Assembly (NCBI GenBank): GCA_016124735.1
Contig: WGMZ01000053.1
Coordinates: 1-64,000 of the forward strand
Direction of reading: 5' to 3'
Length of the DNA stretch: 64,000 nt
From: Bacteroidota bacterium
GTDB lineage: Bacteria > Bacteroidota > Bacteroidia > UBA8524
Within the stretch, counting starts at the first letter, position 1. Each line of letters opens with the position of its first letter. Shown here piece after piece: positions 44,063 to 53,528 of this stretch. Both the position numbers and the translations under genes were made by a program. A model generated the notes under the pieces. That model was not told the origin of the DNA. It worked only from the letters and a program-made list of their open reading frames with translations, and did not search any database.

Positions 44063-45514
44063 TCAGGAAGTCGGACGTGCGGTCTTTACCATCTGTTTCA
44101 AATCTTGTACTCGAATCAATCGAAAAATCGGGACGGTAACCAAGCCAACAGCAATTGCCAAAAGGAGGCCTAAAGCCGGGTTTGCCATATACCGATGAAA
44201 AAGATAAAAGGCCAAAAGGTTTAGTAATCCATACCCAATAACTCTGAGATGGAGAAATTCGTATACCGGCAATCGAAAATAATGCAGTGAAAAAGCAAAG
44301 GTGCACAGGGTTACCAGACTCTGAGTAGCGATTGTCGCAATGACCGCTCCTTTTGCCTGCCAGTGCGGAATAAGCAGCGCGTTCAAACTAACATTTAAAA
44401 TCAAACCTGCGAGACTGATAATATTTAAAAGCTTTAATTCAGATTTTGCGGTGAGGAGGGTGCCAAAAATATAACCGAGCGCCATGGGCATGAAATTAAT
44501 CATGAGTAAGCCAAAGATGATCGAGCCATATACATGGTTCTCTCTGTACATTAGCGGGTAGAGGAAATCCGAATAATAATAAACAATCAGGGGAAGCAAT
44601 ACCGCAGGAATCCACACAATGTAAAAACTTTCTCTAACCAGTTTAAGCACCGGTTCATTCTTACTGATCATCCTCGAAAACATAGGCAGCAGCAAGCCTG
44701 AAAGAAGAACTGCAAAGATGATAGCGGCATCGAGCAGACGAAATGCCGAAGCGTAAATTCCCACCTGGTATTCTCCATCTTCGAGCATCCTTCCAAGCAT
44801 TACAGAATCGATGCGGGTATATAAACCCATGAGGAAAAAGAGCAGGGCAAACGGAACTGCTTTTCTGAGAATTTGACCCATTAATTTTCTGTCGAGCACG
44901 AAGTTCATCCGGACACCCTGCCGGTATATCAGCGCCCAACCAATCAGCATGCTTATCCCATATCCCAAAGTCATCACCACTAAATAAGCATTCAGATTAA
45001 ATTGAAAATACTTTAAGGGAAACCAAAGTAAAAATGCGCAGACCACTCCCATCACCAGGCGATCCAACACCGATAATAGCGCATCAATCCGGAAGAGATG
45101 CAGGCCACCAATAATGCTTCGGAAATAGAGCAACATAGACAGCAGAATCTGATTGAAGCCTATAAACATAACTACCTGAACATGCCTTTCGTCGTAGTTC
45201 AAAACCTGAGCAGCCAAAAAGATTACACCCAAAAAAAGAACGGATAAAAGTAGTTTGATGCTGAAAATTGCGGGAAATATGGAGTGTAGGGTTTCGGGAT
45301 TTCCAGCCACTGTTCGGTTGGTGTAATTGCTTAATCCTATGTCCAGGAGAATGTAAAATATGTAGGTGAAGTTGAACGACTCAAAATATACCCCGTATTC
45401 TTCCGCCCCCAAAGTGTTCTGTACGGCAATTTCGATAACAAATACCCAAAACAACTTTATCAGAAAGTTGAGGGTTACCGTGAGTGAAAAATTAGACAAA
45501 AAGTAGCCGGACAT
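44063..45514 (-). CDS. Polysaccharide flippase (Wzx/RfbX-like, MATE-like fold)
   Basis: 483 residues from the ATG at 45514, with about 12-14 membrane helices and no soluble domain. The early helix with GAEEYGVYFESFNFTYIF and the later region GIYASAFRLLDAAIIFAVLLSGLLLPMFSR are typical of oligosaccharide flippases that move lipid-linked sugar units across the inner membrane. The frame continues 9 codons upstream, but the first helix starts at MSGYFLSNF. Divergent from the small secreted protein at 45615. Part of the same polysaccharide group as the next two genes. Confidence 0.88.
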   Translation of the reverse strand: MSGYFLSNFSLTVTLNFLIKLFWVFVIEIAVQNTLGAEEYGVYFESFNFTYIFYILLDIGLSNYTNRTVAGNPETLHSIFPAIFSIKLLLSVLFLGVIFLAAQVLNYDERHVQVVMFIGFNQILLSMLLYFRSIIGGLHLFRIDALLSVLDRLVMGVVCAFLLWFPLKYFQFNLNAYLVVMTLGYGISMLIGWALIYRQGVRMNFVLDRKLMGQILRKAVPFALLFFLMGLYTRIDSVMLGRMLEDGEYQVGIYASAFRLLDAAIIFAVLLSGLLLPMFSRMISKNEPVLKLVRESFYIVWIPAVLLPLIVYYYSDFLYPLMYRENHVYGSIIFGLLMINFMPMALGYIFGTLLTAKSELKLLNIISLAGLILNVSLNALLIPHWQAKGAVIATIATQSLVTLCTFAFSLHYFRLPVYEFLHLRVIGYGLLNLLAFYLFHRYMANPALGLLLAIAVGLVTVPIFRLIRVQDLKQMVKTARPTS

Positions 45515-45614
45515 GCCTCCGCAAAATACGAGAATTGACAAGAATACTACTCAAGCACACGGAAGGAACAATTTTATTCTCTCTCTTTTCGTTTTTTACG
45601 CACATTTGCAATAC

Positions 45615-46046
45615 ATGAAAAAATTCTACTGGATTCTGATTCTGGGCTGTTTCGGATTTGGTTTTATCGGAGATTCAACTTCCTATTTTCCTCCTTCTCA
45701 CCGCGATGTATACATAGGGATGACGTTTGACTCGTTGATGAAGTTAAAATCACACCAACTTGAACAAAGCCGGTCCTTTAATGGACAACCCCAACTCAAA
45801 GAATATCCGGCAAAGGATACCCTCATCAATTATACCTTGTACCTGTTTACTCCGGACAGCGTTTTGTATGAAATAATTATCGATTACAAAGAGCATTTTG
45901 ACCTATTAAAGTTCATGGAAGATTTTTACGGCAAGCCAAATGTCGATAACAAAGAGTGGCTGATTCCACTCGATAACGGACATGAGCTTTATATTTGGGA
46001 ATACCTGAATCGTTGGTGTATTGCCGACGGGGAAACATACAAATAA
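45615..46046 (+). CDS. Small exported protein of unknown function
   Basis: 143 residues from the ATG at 45615. A signal peptide-like start (KKFYWILILGCFGFGFIGDS) is followed by a domain with HRDVYIGMTFDSLMKLKSHQ and a C-terminal beta stretch ending WCIADGETYK. I recognise no family. The stop TAA shares its last base with the ATG of the glycosyltransferase gene (TAATG), so the two are translated together. A CACATTTG close to the -7 consensus lies 6 nt upstream. Confidence 0.7.
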   Translation: MKKFYWILILGCFGFGFIGDSTSYFPPSHRDVYIGMTFDSLMKLKSHQLEQSRSFNGQPQLKEYPAKDTLINYTLYLFTPDSVLYEIIIDYKEHFDLLKFMEDFYGKPNVDNKEWLIPLDNGHELYIWEYLNRWCIADGETYK

Positions 46047-47179
46047 TGCGCATTGCTGTAAACGCCCGATTTTTATTGAAAAACCGTCTTGAAGGCCTGG
46101 GTCGCTTCAGCGACGAGGTGCTGAAAAGAATGGTCCGGGAACATCCGGAACATGAGTTTGTATTTTTTTTCGATCGAAAATGGGACCCTTCATTTATCTA
46201 TGAAGAAAATGTTCGGCCTGTGCATGTATTTCCACAAGCACGGCATCCATACTTATACACCATCTGGTTTCAATTGGCTTTGCCACTTGAATTCAAACGA
46301 TGGAAACCGGATGTGTTTTTTTCACCCGATGGTTTTCTTTCCTTACCAGCATCCCTGGCTCAGGTACCTGTAATCCATGATCTTGCCTTTGAGCATTTTC
46401 CCGAATTTGTATCGAAAACAGGCGCCCGTTTTTACCGAAAAAACTTTCCGAAATTTGCCAATAAGGCCACGCGGATTGCAACCGTGTCAGAATTCAGTAA
46501 ATCTGATATTCATCGCATGTATGGCATTGCAGAGTCAAAGATTGATGTCGTTTTCAATGGTGTATCTGCCGCCTTTAAACGAACAGAAAAAACCAGTCTC
46601 GATCGATTTCGTGTCGAAAAGATGCAGGGGAAACCCTGGTTTGTCTACATCGGCGCGCTGCATCCCAGAAAGAATATTGGCCGAATGCTGGAAGCCTTTG
46701 ACTCATTTAAAAAGACAGACACCCTGAATTATCAACTGGTGGTTATTGGTCGCAAAGCCTGGCAAACTTCTGAGCTGGAAGAAGCATTTCATTCCATGAT
46801 TCATCAGGATTCTGTTCATTTTACCGGAAGAATAACGGATGAGGAGATGATTCCTTTCTTGAGTGGAGCGCGTTCCCTATTATATGTTCCTGTTTTTGAA
46901 GGGTTCGGCTTGCCCTTATTGGAAGCTTTTCAATGTGGAGTGCCTGCCATCACCTCCAATGTTTCGTCTTTGCCTGAAGTGGCGGGTGAGGCGGCTATCT
47001 GTGTGGATCCATTTTCCACCGATTCAATTTCCCATGCGCTGCAGAAAATGGCCAATAACGACTCATTACACGATAACCTGAGTATCAAAGCCGAAAACAG
47101 GGCCAGGCATTTTAGCTGGGACAAGACGGCCCAACTCACCTGGCAATGTATAGAAAAAGCTATTTTTGATCGTGCTTAA
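46046..47179 (+). CDS. Glycosyltransferase, family 4 type
   Basis: 377 residues, GT-B fold. The N-terminal domain starts MRIAVNARFLLKNRLEGLGRF with the glycine-containing acceptor loop. The C-terminal nucleotide-sugar domain contains YIGALHPRKNIGRMLEAF near 200 and the signature EGFGLPLLEAFQCGVPAITS, with the E-x7-E catalytic pair, near 285-304. It would add a sugar (mannose, glucose or similar) during surface-polysaccharide assembly. Donor unknown. The frame opens 17 codons upstream inside the previous gene. The ATG at 46046 is the right start. Confidence 0.9.
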   Translation: MRIAVNARFLLKNRLEGLGRFSDEVLKRMVREHPEHEFVFFFDRKWDPSFIYEENVRPVHVFPQARHPYLYTIWFQLALPLEFKRWKPDVFFSPDGFLSLPASLAQVPVIHDLAFEHFPEFVSKTGARFYRKNFPKFANKATRIATVSEFSKSDIHRMYGIAESKIDVVFNGVSAAFKRTEKTSLDRFRVEKMQGKPWFVYIGALHPRKNIGRMLEAFDSFKKTDTLNYQLVVIGRKAWQTSELEEAFHSMIHQDSVHFTGRITDEEMIPFLSGARSLLYVPVFEGFGLPLLEAFQCGVPAITSNVSSLPEVAGEAAICVDPFSTDSISHALQKMANNDSLHDNLSIKAENRARHFSWDKTAQLTWQCIEKAIFDRA

Positions 47180-47774
47180 AGCCTATGTACAAAAAGGCCG
47201 CCTGGAAGCGGGCTGCGACGAGGCCGGCCGTGGATGCCTCGCAGGGCCTGTATTTGCGGCAGCGGTAATTTTACCAAATAACTACCGCAATAAATGGCTT
47301 AACGACAGCAAACAAATCAAAGTAGCTCTGCGAAATGAATTGCGGGAAGAAATTCAGGAAAAAGCCCTGGCCTGGGCCGTTGCATCGTGCTCGCCTGAGG
47401 AGATCGACAAAATTAATATCCTCAACGCGTCCATTCAGGCCATGCATCGTTCACTTGACCAATTGGACCCCAAGGCAGCATTTATTTTGGTAGATGGAAA
47501 TCGTTTTAAACCCTATCACGATATTCCTTTTGAAACATTCGTTAAAGGTGATGGAAGGTTTCTGAGTATAGCGGCCGCATCCATCCTCGCCAAAACATAC
47601 CGTGACGATTACATGGAAACTATTCACGAAGAGCATCCTGAGTTTGACTGGAAAGTAAACAAAGGTTATCCTACCGTGCATCATCGAAAAACGCTGATTG
47701 CAAATGGCCCTACTCCTTATCACCGAAAATCTTTCCGTCTCAAAGAGCTTCAACAGATTCAACTGCCTCTTTAG
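47172..47774 (+). CDS. rnhB: Ribonuclease HII
   Basis: Removes ribonucleotides from DNA. 200 residues. The active-site motif GCDEAGRGCLAGPVFAAAVI sits at about 15-34 (first Asp-Glu pair), followed by LNDSKQI, a third Asp in ILVDGNRF near 101 and the fourth in AKTYRDDYM near 140. No ATG is available: the likely starts are GTG at 47172 or TTG at 47166, both overlapping the end of the glycosyltransferase gene. GTG gives MLKAYVQKGR, in line with other family members. Confidence 0.93.
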   Translation: MLKAYVQKGRLEAGCDEAGRGCLAGPVFAAAVILPNNYRNKWLNDSKQIKVALRNELREEIQEKALAWAVASCSPEEIDKINILNASIQAMHRSLDQLDPKAAFILVDGNRFKPYHDIPFETFVKGDGRFLSIAAASILAKTYRDDYMETIHEEHPEFDWKVNKGYPTVHHRKTLIANGPTPYHRKSFRLKELQQIQLPL

Positions 47775-48632
47775 ATGGAAATACTTTTACTCTTCAACCC
47801 CAAAGCAAATGGTGGGCGCAGCAAAAACACACTTCAGCGAACCAAGTCATTTCTGGACTGGCATCAAATCAATTACCAGATATTAGAAACACCGGAAAAC
47901 AGGGATGCTGCTGCGCCTGATTGGCATACCTTCGACAGAGCTGCCATCATCGGTGGAGATGGCACATTGCATCGGGTTCTGAATTACTGGGGAGTTCCGC
48001 AGCTGCCGCTTTGCCTGATTAGTGCAGGAAGCGGCAACGATTTTTCCCGTTTATCACATGGCAGTGCATCCCTTGAAAAGCAACTTCATCATCTGCTGAA
48101 AGGCCAGATATTTACCTGCGATTTAGGTACTTGCAACGATGTATGGTTTGCAACAGGTGTAGGGATTGGCTTTGACGGTGAGATTGCAAGAATCCTCCAG
48201 GCCAACAGCCGCTTTAAAGGTCATCTTGCCTATTATCTGGTTGTGGTGATGCAAATTTTTCGATACCGGGAAAAATATATTGACGTGGAGGTGGATGGAG
48301 AGCAAAGAAGTGGTGCAAGTCTTTTGTTAACCATTGGAAACGGCGCCGAATTTGGCGGAGGCTTTCGGGTTACGCCACGAGCCAGCTTTGAAGATGGGAT
48401 CTTTCAATGCTGCTGGATTCATGAAATTGGATTGCTTCAACGCCTGTTTCATCTATCCAAAGTAGAAAAGGGAACCCATGAAAACCTGCCCTTTGTCAGC
48501 ATGTTTGATGGCCGTTCTGTGATGGTCCGATCGAATGAAGAACTGACCTGCCATATGGATGGAGAGGTGTATCAATGGAAAGAATTTCGAGTTACCATGC
48601 ATGCCGGCGCGATTCAATTAATTGGCAGGTAA
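47775..48632 (+). CDS. Diacylglycerol kinase-like lipid kinase (YegS/BmrU family)
   Basis: 285 residues with the DAGK catalytic-domain motif: NPKANGGRSKN at the N terminus, AAIIGGDGTLHRVLNYWG near 57-74 (nucleotide-binding GGDGT), and ISAGSGNDFSR near 82. A second domain of beta strands carries GVGIGFDGEIAR and NGAEFGGGFRV. It would phosphorylate a lipid (diacylglycerol, sphingolipid-like or similar). Bacteroidota make sphingolipids, so a long-chain-base substrate is possible but unproven. It begins directly after the rnhB stop, so the two are likely co-transcribed. Confidence 0.88.
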   Translation: MEILLLFNPKANGGRSKNTLQRTKSFLDWHQINYQILETPENRDAAAPDWHTFDRAAIIGGDGTLHRVLNYWGVPQLPLCLISAGSGNDFSRLSHGSASLEKQLHHLLKGQIFTCDLGTCNDVWFATGVGIGFDGEIARILQANSRFKGHLAYYLVVVMQIFRYREKYIDVEVDGEQRSGASLLLTIGNGAEFGGGFRVTPRASFEDGIFQCCWIHEIGLLQRLFHLSKVEKGTHENLPFVSMFDGRSVMVRSNEELTCHMDGEVYQWKEFRVTMHAGAIQLIGR

Positions 48633-48698
48633 AACCCACTTTGTCTCCGGTCCGGAACTCCAGTACAGTTAAATCTTCAATTATTCTTCTCATTCGTC

Positions 48699-48727
48699 TT
48701 GTATAAAGAGACGAAGCTGTATTTTTG
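48699..48727 (+). promoter_or_regulatory. Promoter of gcvT
   Basis: TTG (48699-48701), 18-nt spacer, TATTTTTG (48720-48727), 18 nt before the ATG. The short leader leaves no room for a glycine riboswitch. Confidence 0.7.
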
Positions 48728-48745
48728 GGGCCATAAAATTTTATC

Positions 48746-49837
48746 ATGAATACAGAAGGACTTAAAACCATCGCACTAAATGATTTACATATTTCCCTCG
48801 GCGCGAAAATGGTACCCTTTGCCGGTTACCTGATGCCCGTTCAATACAGCAACCTCATTCAGGAACACCTGCAGGTACGTAAATCGCTTGGTGTATTTGA
48901 TGTGTCGCATATGGGAGAGTTTTGGCTTGAAGGCGATAGAGCGTTGGATTTAATTCAATATTTAACCTCCAACGATGCCTCCAAACTGGTAGATGGAAAA
49001 GTTCAGTACTCTTGTCTTCCGAACGATAAAGGAGGGATTGTAGATGATTTACTTGTTTACCGATTCAGTGAAACACGTTATCTCCTGGTAGTGAATGCCA
49101 GCAATATCGATAAGGATTGGAAATGGATCAGCAAGCATAATTCTTATGGAGTGAAAATGACCAATGCCTCCGACGAGTATTCCCTTTTGGCCGTGCAAGG
49201 ACCGGATGCTTCGAAGGCTTTACAAAAATTGACCTCCGTTGATTTGGATTCAATGGAATACTACAGTTTCAAATTAGGCGAAATGGCAGGAATACAGGAT
49301 GTTATTATTTCTGCAACAGGTTACACCGGAGCCGGCGGCTTTGAGTTGTATGTAAAAAATGCCGATGCCGCTTCTTTATGGAAAGCTGTGTTTGAAGCTG
49401 GAGAAGAATTTGGAATTCTTCCTGCCGGTTTAGGTGCACGCGACACGCTTCGTCTTGAAAAAGGGTTCTGCCTGTATGGAAATGATATCAACGATGAAAC
49501 TTCTCCGATTGAAGCCGGCTTGGGATGGATTACCAAATTCACCAAAGACTTTATCATGTCTGAGTACCACAAGTCACTCAAAGAAAATGGAGTAAGCCGC
49601 AGATTGGTTGGATTCGAGATGATTGACAGAGGAATTCCCAGACAGCATTATTCCATCTGCAATGCCGAAGGAAACAGAATTGGCGAGGTAACTTCCGGAA
49701 CACAGAGTCCGAGTCTTGGAAAAGCCATTGGTATGGGATACGTAGAAAAGGCTTACAGTAAAGCTGGCACGGAAATTTTTATCGAAATTCGGGATAAACA
49801 GCTAAAAGCTGAGGTTAAAAAGATTCCTTTTCTTTAA
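48746..49837 (+). CDS. gcvT: Glycine cleavage system T protein (aminomethyltransferase)
   Basis: Transfers the aminomethyl unit from the H protein to tetrahydrofolate, releasing ammonia. 363 residues. Recognisable: [19 protein letters not shown] near 17-35, [27 protein letters not shown] near 191-204, and the folate-binding [21 protein letters not shown]. The C-terminal barrel ends with KKIPFL. gcvH and gcvP are not in the window. It has its own promoter and is followed 9 nt later by a lipoprotein gene. Confidence 0.95.
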   Translation: MNTEGLKTIALNDLHISLGAKMVPFAGYLMPVQYSNLIQEHLQVRKSLGVFDVSHMGEFWLEGDRALDLIQYLTSNDASKLVDGKVQYSCLPNDKGGIVDDLLVYRFSETRYLLVVNASNIDKDWKWISKHNSYGVKMTNASDEYSLLAVQGPDASKALQKLTSVDLDSMEYYSFKLGEMAGIQDVIISATGYTGAGGFELYVKNADAASLWKAVFEAGEEFGILPAGLGARDTLRLEKGFCLYGNDINDETSPIEAGLGWITKFTKDFIMSEYHKSLKENGVSRRLVGFEMIDRGIPRQHYSICNAEGNRIGEVTSGTQSPSLGKAIGMGYVEKAYSKAGTEIFIEIRDKQLKAEVKKIPFL

Positions 49838-49846
49838 TTTAGCTTT

Positions 49847-50296
49847 ATGAAAATTTTCAACAAAGTTCTCATTTTGACGCTTGCAGTAGTGCTCGCGGGG
49901 TCTTGTACAAAATTGCAAGAGAGCCCAGATCCAGGGAAATCTACTGGTGATACAACTGGAAGTGGCAATACTGGGAATGCTGATGTGTATATTGGCCTCT
50001 GGAAACTGACCAAGAAAACACAGGATGGAACAGATGTTCCTTTAACAGATTACGGGTTTACAGTGAAACTGGATGTTGCTGCTACAGCAACCTGGACTTA
50101 CTACCTGTTTGGTGTGGAACAAGCTCCTATTAGCGATGGATATACCTTGCATACCTCCACCACTCCAAAAACCATTGACTTTACCGATGCCGGTGTTCGA
50201 ACCATTCTGAATAAAACGGGTTCAGAGATTAAATGGACTTATCAGGATGCGAACAATAATAATGCAGTGGTAGTGGAAACGTTAACCAAGCAATAA
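49847..50296 (+). CDS. Lipoprotein of unknown function, lipocalin-like
   Basis: 149 residues. The lipobox LAGSC with Cys at about 20 follows a hydrophobic signal. A G/S/T-rich linker (about 27-45) precedes a beta-rich domain (VYIGLWKLTKKTQDG and WTYYLFGVEQAPISDGYTL) of lipocalin-like character. The GLWK(L)-type start of the first strand is common in small Bacteroidota lipoproteins. It begins 9 nt after gcvT and ends at its own terminator. Function unknown. Confidence 0.75.
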   Translation: MKIFNKVLILTLAVVLAGSCTKLQESPDPGKSTGDTTGSGNTGNADVYIGLWKLTKKTQDGTDVPLTDYGFTVKLDVAATATWTYYLFGVEQAPISDGYTLHTSTTPKTIDFTDAGVRTILNKTGSEIKWTYQDANNNNAVVVETLTKQ

Positions 50297-50312
50297 AGCA
50301 TTGAAGGACCAA

Positions 50313-50975
50313 TTATAAAAGCCTCGCCATTTGGTGAGGCTTTTTTAGTTGCGAAGCATAATCAATCCAATAAGGCATCCGCAGTGTTAAAGACGTGAGT
50401 TCATCAGAAGTCAAGGGCACTTGCCCCGTTCTCTGAACCACGCGGGATAATGATTCTGCCAGTCCCCTGTCATCTATGTAATAGCGGATGAATTCCGACT
50501 CAATGAAGCCCCGATGGCTGCGTTCAAAATTGGCCATGTCAATTTTTCCTGATGTTAAGAGAAAGTCTTTCAGGTCCCGGAAAGGCACTTTGATTAAATC
50601 GGAGTAAAATGAGTCCAGGGCTCCGGGATATTTTTCGATTATCAATCTGTCCAGGAGCATCTCTGCCAGTAAGTGCGCTAAAAACCATTTACGCTGCCCG
50701 AGAAACAAGCCACCTTGTTGAGCAAGCCCCAAATCGCTTTCAACCTGTTCACAACAGGCAAGAAAATAATGGCAATCGTGAAACCATTCATCGGCTTCAT
50801 AATGCTTCTGACATCCCGACCAAAGTCGAAAATGAAATTCCGGTGACCCCTCGCTTTTTTTCCATTCCAGTTTTCTTCGTCCTTTTGCATTGCGCGACCA
50901 ATCCGGAAGAATCAATCCGGTATTGTGCCAGGCATCATCCAAAGCATAGAAAAAATGATGTGAAAGAAAATTCAT
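50313..50975 (-). CDS. Unknown protein resembling ACP phosphodiesterase (DUF479) in its start
   Basis: 220 residues from the ATG at 50975 (MNFLSHHFFYALDD). The first residues and scattered His/Asp (DEWFHDCHYFLACC near 62-75, LAHLLAEMLLDRL near 110) recall AcpH-like proteins of the HD-type fold, but identity is low. I would call it a distant relative at best. A longer start (MRGFF) would use an ATG in the loop of the icd terminator, which is unlikely. The gene runs from directly after that terminator T-run to inside the next terminator at 50317-50344, which encodes its last residues. Confidence 0.65.
   Translation of the reverse strand: MNFLSHHFFYALDDAWHNTGLILPDWSRNAKGRRKLEWKKSEGSPEFHFRLWSGCQKHYEADEWFHDCHYFLACCEQVESDLGLAQQGGLFLGQRKWFLAHLLAEMLLDRLIIEKYPGALDSFYSDLIKVPFRDLKDFLLTSGKIDMANFERSHRGFIESEFIRYYIDDRGLAESLSRVVQRTGQVPLTSDELTSLTLRMPYWIDYASQLKKPHQMARLL
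50317..50346. terminator. Terminator shared by the lipoprotein gene and the gene at 50313
   Basis: AAAAGCCTCGCC - ATTT - GGTGAGGCTTTTTT. It ends the rightward lipoprotein transcript and overlaps the final codons of the leftward gene. Confidence 0.85.
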
Positions 50976-50999
50976 AAAAAAACCCCGCATGGCGGGGTT
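50976..50999 (-). terminator. Intrinsic terminator of icd
   Basis: On the minus strand AACCCCGC, loop CAT, GCGGGGTT then a T-run. The following ATG of the next gene directly adjoins the T-run. Confidence 0.88.
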
Positions 51000-51005
51000 A
51001 GAATA

Positions 51006-52229
51006 TTAAAGTCCCATTTTTTGCTGCAATCCTGAATCAAGCTTGTCCAGAAAATCCTGTGTATTGAGGAACTGGTTTGCACTTACATTATTTCCGTGGA
51101 TACAAACAGCCAAATCCTTGGTCATATATCCCGATTCAACCGTTTCGATACATACCTGTTCCAGGTTATCACAGAAACGAATGAGTTCCTGATTATTGTC
51201 CAGTTTACCGCGGAATGCAAGTCCACGTGTCCAGGCAAAAATGGATGCAATCGGGTTGGTCGATGTGCTTTGTCCTTTTTGGTGTTGACGGTAGTGGCGT
51301 GTCACTGTTCCGTGGGCAGCTTCTGCTTCCATTGTTTTTCCGTCCGGAGTAACCAACGTGGAAGTCATCAATCCCAGCGAACCAAATCCTTGTGCTACCG
51401 TATCGGACTGTACATCCCCATCGTAGTTTTTACATGCCCATACAAAGTTTCCATTCCACTTCAAGGCAGCAGCCACCATATCATCAATCAGGCGGTGTTC
51501 ATAGGTAATTCCCAGTTCGTCCATCTTTGGTTTGTATTCAAGATATACTTCAGCAAAGATGTCTTTAAAACGACCATCGTATTTTTTCAGGATGGTGTTT
51601 TTCGTGGAGAGGTACAGTGGCCATTTTTTATTGATGGCCTGATTGAAACAGGCATGAGCGAATCCGCGAATAGACTCATCTGTGTTATACATGGCCAAGG
51701 CCACTCCATCTCCTTTGAAATTGTAAACTTCGTGTTCAATGACCGAGCCATCTTCCCCTTCAAATTTAATGGTCAGTTTTCCTTTTCCCTTTGTAACAAA
51801 GTCGCATGCACGATACTGATCACCAAATGCATGACGACCAATACAAATTGGCGCCGTCCAGTTAGGAACCAGACGGGGTACATTTTTCATCACGATAGGC
51901 TCGCGAAACACAGTACCGTCCAAAATATTTCGAATTGTACCATTGGGTGATTTCCACATTTGTTTCAGGCCGAATTCCTCCACGCGTGCCTCATCCGGAG
52001 TGATGGTAGCGCATTTGATTCCGACATTGTATTTCTTTATTGCCTCTGCAGCGTCAATGGTTATTTGATCATCTGTTTCATCCCGCTTTTCCATACTCAA
52101 ATCATAATATTTGATGTCCAGATCCAAATAAGGAAGGATGAGTTTGTCTTTGATGAATTTCCAGATGACGCGTGTCATCTCATCGCCGTCCAGTTCAACT
52201 ACCGGATTTTCTACTTTAATTTTTGCCAT
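51006..52229 (-). CDS. icd: Isocitrate dehydrogenase, NADP-dependent (eukaryote-like type)
   Basis: Oxidises isocitrate to 2-oxoglutarate with NADP+. 407 residues from the ATG at 52229. Typical stretches: [19 protein letters not shown] near 9-27, [20 protein letters not shown] near 92-111 with the substrate Ser, Asn and Arg, and [33 protein letters not shown], near 305, is an NADP-binding motif of homodimeric eukaryote-like IDHs. It differs from the E. coli-type enzyme. A start 13 codons further upstream lies inside the promoter and is rejected. It follows the outer membrane barrel gene and has its own promoter. Confidence 0.95.
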   Translation of the reverse strand: MAKIKVENPVVELDGDEMTRVIWKFIKDKLILPYLDLDIKYYDLSMEKRDETDDQITIDAAEAIKKYNVGIKCATITPDEARVEEFGLKQMWKSPNGTIRNILDGTVFREPIVMKNVPRLVPNWTAPICIGRHAFGDQYRACDFVTKGKGKLTIKFEGEDGSVIEHEVYNFKGDGVALAMYNTDESIRGFAHACFNQAINKKWPLYLSTKNTILKKYDGRFKDIFAEVYLEYKPKMDELGITYEHRLIDDMVAAALKWNGNFVWACKNYDGDVQSDTVAQGFGSLGLMTSTLVTPDGKTMEAEAAHGTVTRHYRQHQKGQSTSTNPIASIFAWTRGLAFRGKLDNNQELIRFCDNLEQVCIETVESGYMTKDLAVCIHGNNVSANQFLNTQDFLDKLDSGLQQKMGL

Positions 52230-52249
52230 GAATGTAAAAAAGAAAGCCC

Positions 52250-52282
52250 CAAAGATAGGACGGTTCACCCTATCCTCCCAAA
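52250..52282 (-). promoter_or_regulatory. Promoter of icd
   Basis: On the minus strand: TTTG (52282-52279), 21-nt spacer, TATCTTTG (52257-52250), 20 nt before the ATG at 52229. The -33 abuts the stop of the barrel gene. A GATAGG/CCTATC inverted repeat lies in the spacer. Confidence 0.7.
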
Positions 52283-53485
52283 CTATTGACCATACTTCCC
52301 GTAATCACGCAGTTTGCGGTCGAAACGTGCCACCACTTCTTTCCGGCTTACCAAACCGTAGAATGTAGAAATAAAATAGGGGAAAGGCGCTTTCATCTGA
52401 TTAAAATTCCCATCGTATACCACCAATCCAAATCCACTTTCGGAGCCAAATGCATCGCTATACGGACTGGCAAACTCGGCAATCAGAATATCGATGGAAT
52501 CGCCAAATGACTGCTGAACAAATTCTCCGTCTTCGTTCAACAGATTCTGATTGTATTTCAGTTCCAGGATAGCCGCGCTGCTGGTATCATAGAAAAAGTA
52601 AACCGAACAAAAAGTAAATGCCTGGATAAAAGCCTGACGCGTTGTTTCATTTTCAGTATTCACCTTTTCCTGCAGATCATCTGCAACTTCGTTCAAGCCG
52701 GAGTTCCGGTAATAATTGATCTTTTTGGACTCCGTTTTCAGCCGTACAAAAAGCACAGTGCTTTTTCTTCCAAATGGGATTACCGGCTCCTTAATGCTCA
52801 GCTCTTTTTCAGACTCTTTTGGATTCGGTGAGTTGATTTGATACCCCAGACCAATGGAAAACTGTGAAAAACGTCCGGCATTATATGCTTCATTTTGTTT
52901 GCTTGTGAGCGAATAAGTGAAATTACCCGAAATAAACCACCGCGGCGACAACTTCAGGGAAGCACCCATATTGACCCCCAAATCAAACCTTCCCACCTGC
53001 GAAGGATCACTTGGTAGGTTGTTGAATTTCGGATTGTGTTCCTTTTGATTCACATATTTATTCAACAGCAGGCTTGGTGTTAAGCCGGCATAAATGCCCC
53101 ATGTGCGTTCTGTCCGGCTGGGATAATAATATAGATTGATGGGCAGATCAATGTAGTACTCGCGAATCCGTTGGGTGAAAATTTCTGCATTGTCGGTTGC
53201 ATTTCTGGAATAGGCCACCACGTTTGCCTTCAATCCAATTTTTATATCGAATTTTGGTTCAATCCGGTACGCCGCGTAAAACCCCAAAGCACCATTTGTG
53301 TTTGGGAAGTAGACATCACGAAAGTGAGGAATTTGGGGCAAGTTGGCCTGAAGCAGGCCAGTGATTGCCCATCGCGGTATTTCATTGCTCTGTGCCTTCG
53401 ATAATTTTCCATTGCCAAACCCAGTGGCGAAAAGAAACAGGACAAATAATGCAGGTATTTTCTTCAACTTATGGCAAATATCCAT
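52283..53485 (-). CDS. Outer membrane beta-barrel protein with an extra C-terminal domain
   Basis: 400 residues. A signal peptide-like start ([15 protein letters not shown]) is followed by a PorT-like barrel of about 190 residues with alternating aromatic strands ([47 protein letters not shown]). After a short charged linker ([10 protein letters not shown] near 230), a second domain of about 160 residues appears ([19 protein letters not shown] through [17 protein letters not shown]-like C terminus). I recognise no family for the second part. It could sit in the periplasm. It ends right at the icd promoter. Confidence 0.75.
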   Translation of the reverse strand: MDICHKLKKIPALFVLFLFATGFGNGKLSKAQSNEIPRWAITGLLQANLPQIPHFRDVYFPNTNGALGFYAAYRIEPKFDIKIGLKANVVAYSRNATDNAEIFTQRIREYYIDLPINLYYYPSRTERTWGIYAGLTPSLLLNKYVNQKEHNPKFNNLPSDPSQVGRFDLGVNMGASLKLSPRWFISGNFTYSLTSKQNEAYNAGRFSQFSIGLGYQINSPNPKESEKELSIKEPVIPFGRKSTVLFVRLKTESKKINYYRNSGLNEVADDLQEKVNTENETTRQAFIQAFTFCSVYFFYDTSSAAILELKYNQNLLNEDGEFVQQSFGDSIDILIAEFASPYSDAFGSESGFGLVVYDGNFNQMKAPFPYFISTFYGLVSRKEVVARFDRKLRDYGKYGQ

Positions 53486-53528
53486 ATTATTTCAAGTGTG
53501 GTGCTTAATTTAGCTGAAAATTTCAAGC

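Noticed and set aside
48633-48745. Glycine riboswitch ahead of gcvT
   Set aside because: The predicted transcription start is within about 15 nt of the ATG, leaving no room for an aptamer.
51096-51950. 284-codon open frame on the plus strand inside icd
   Set aside because: Antisense to a fully conserved icd gene. Translation is cysteine- and phenylalanine-rich without any recognisable domain.
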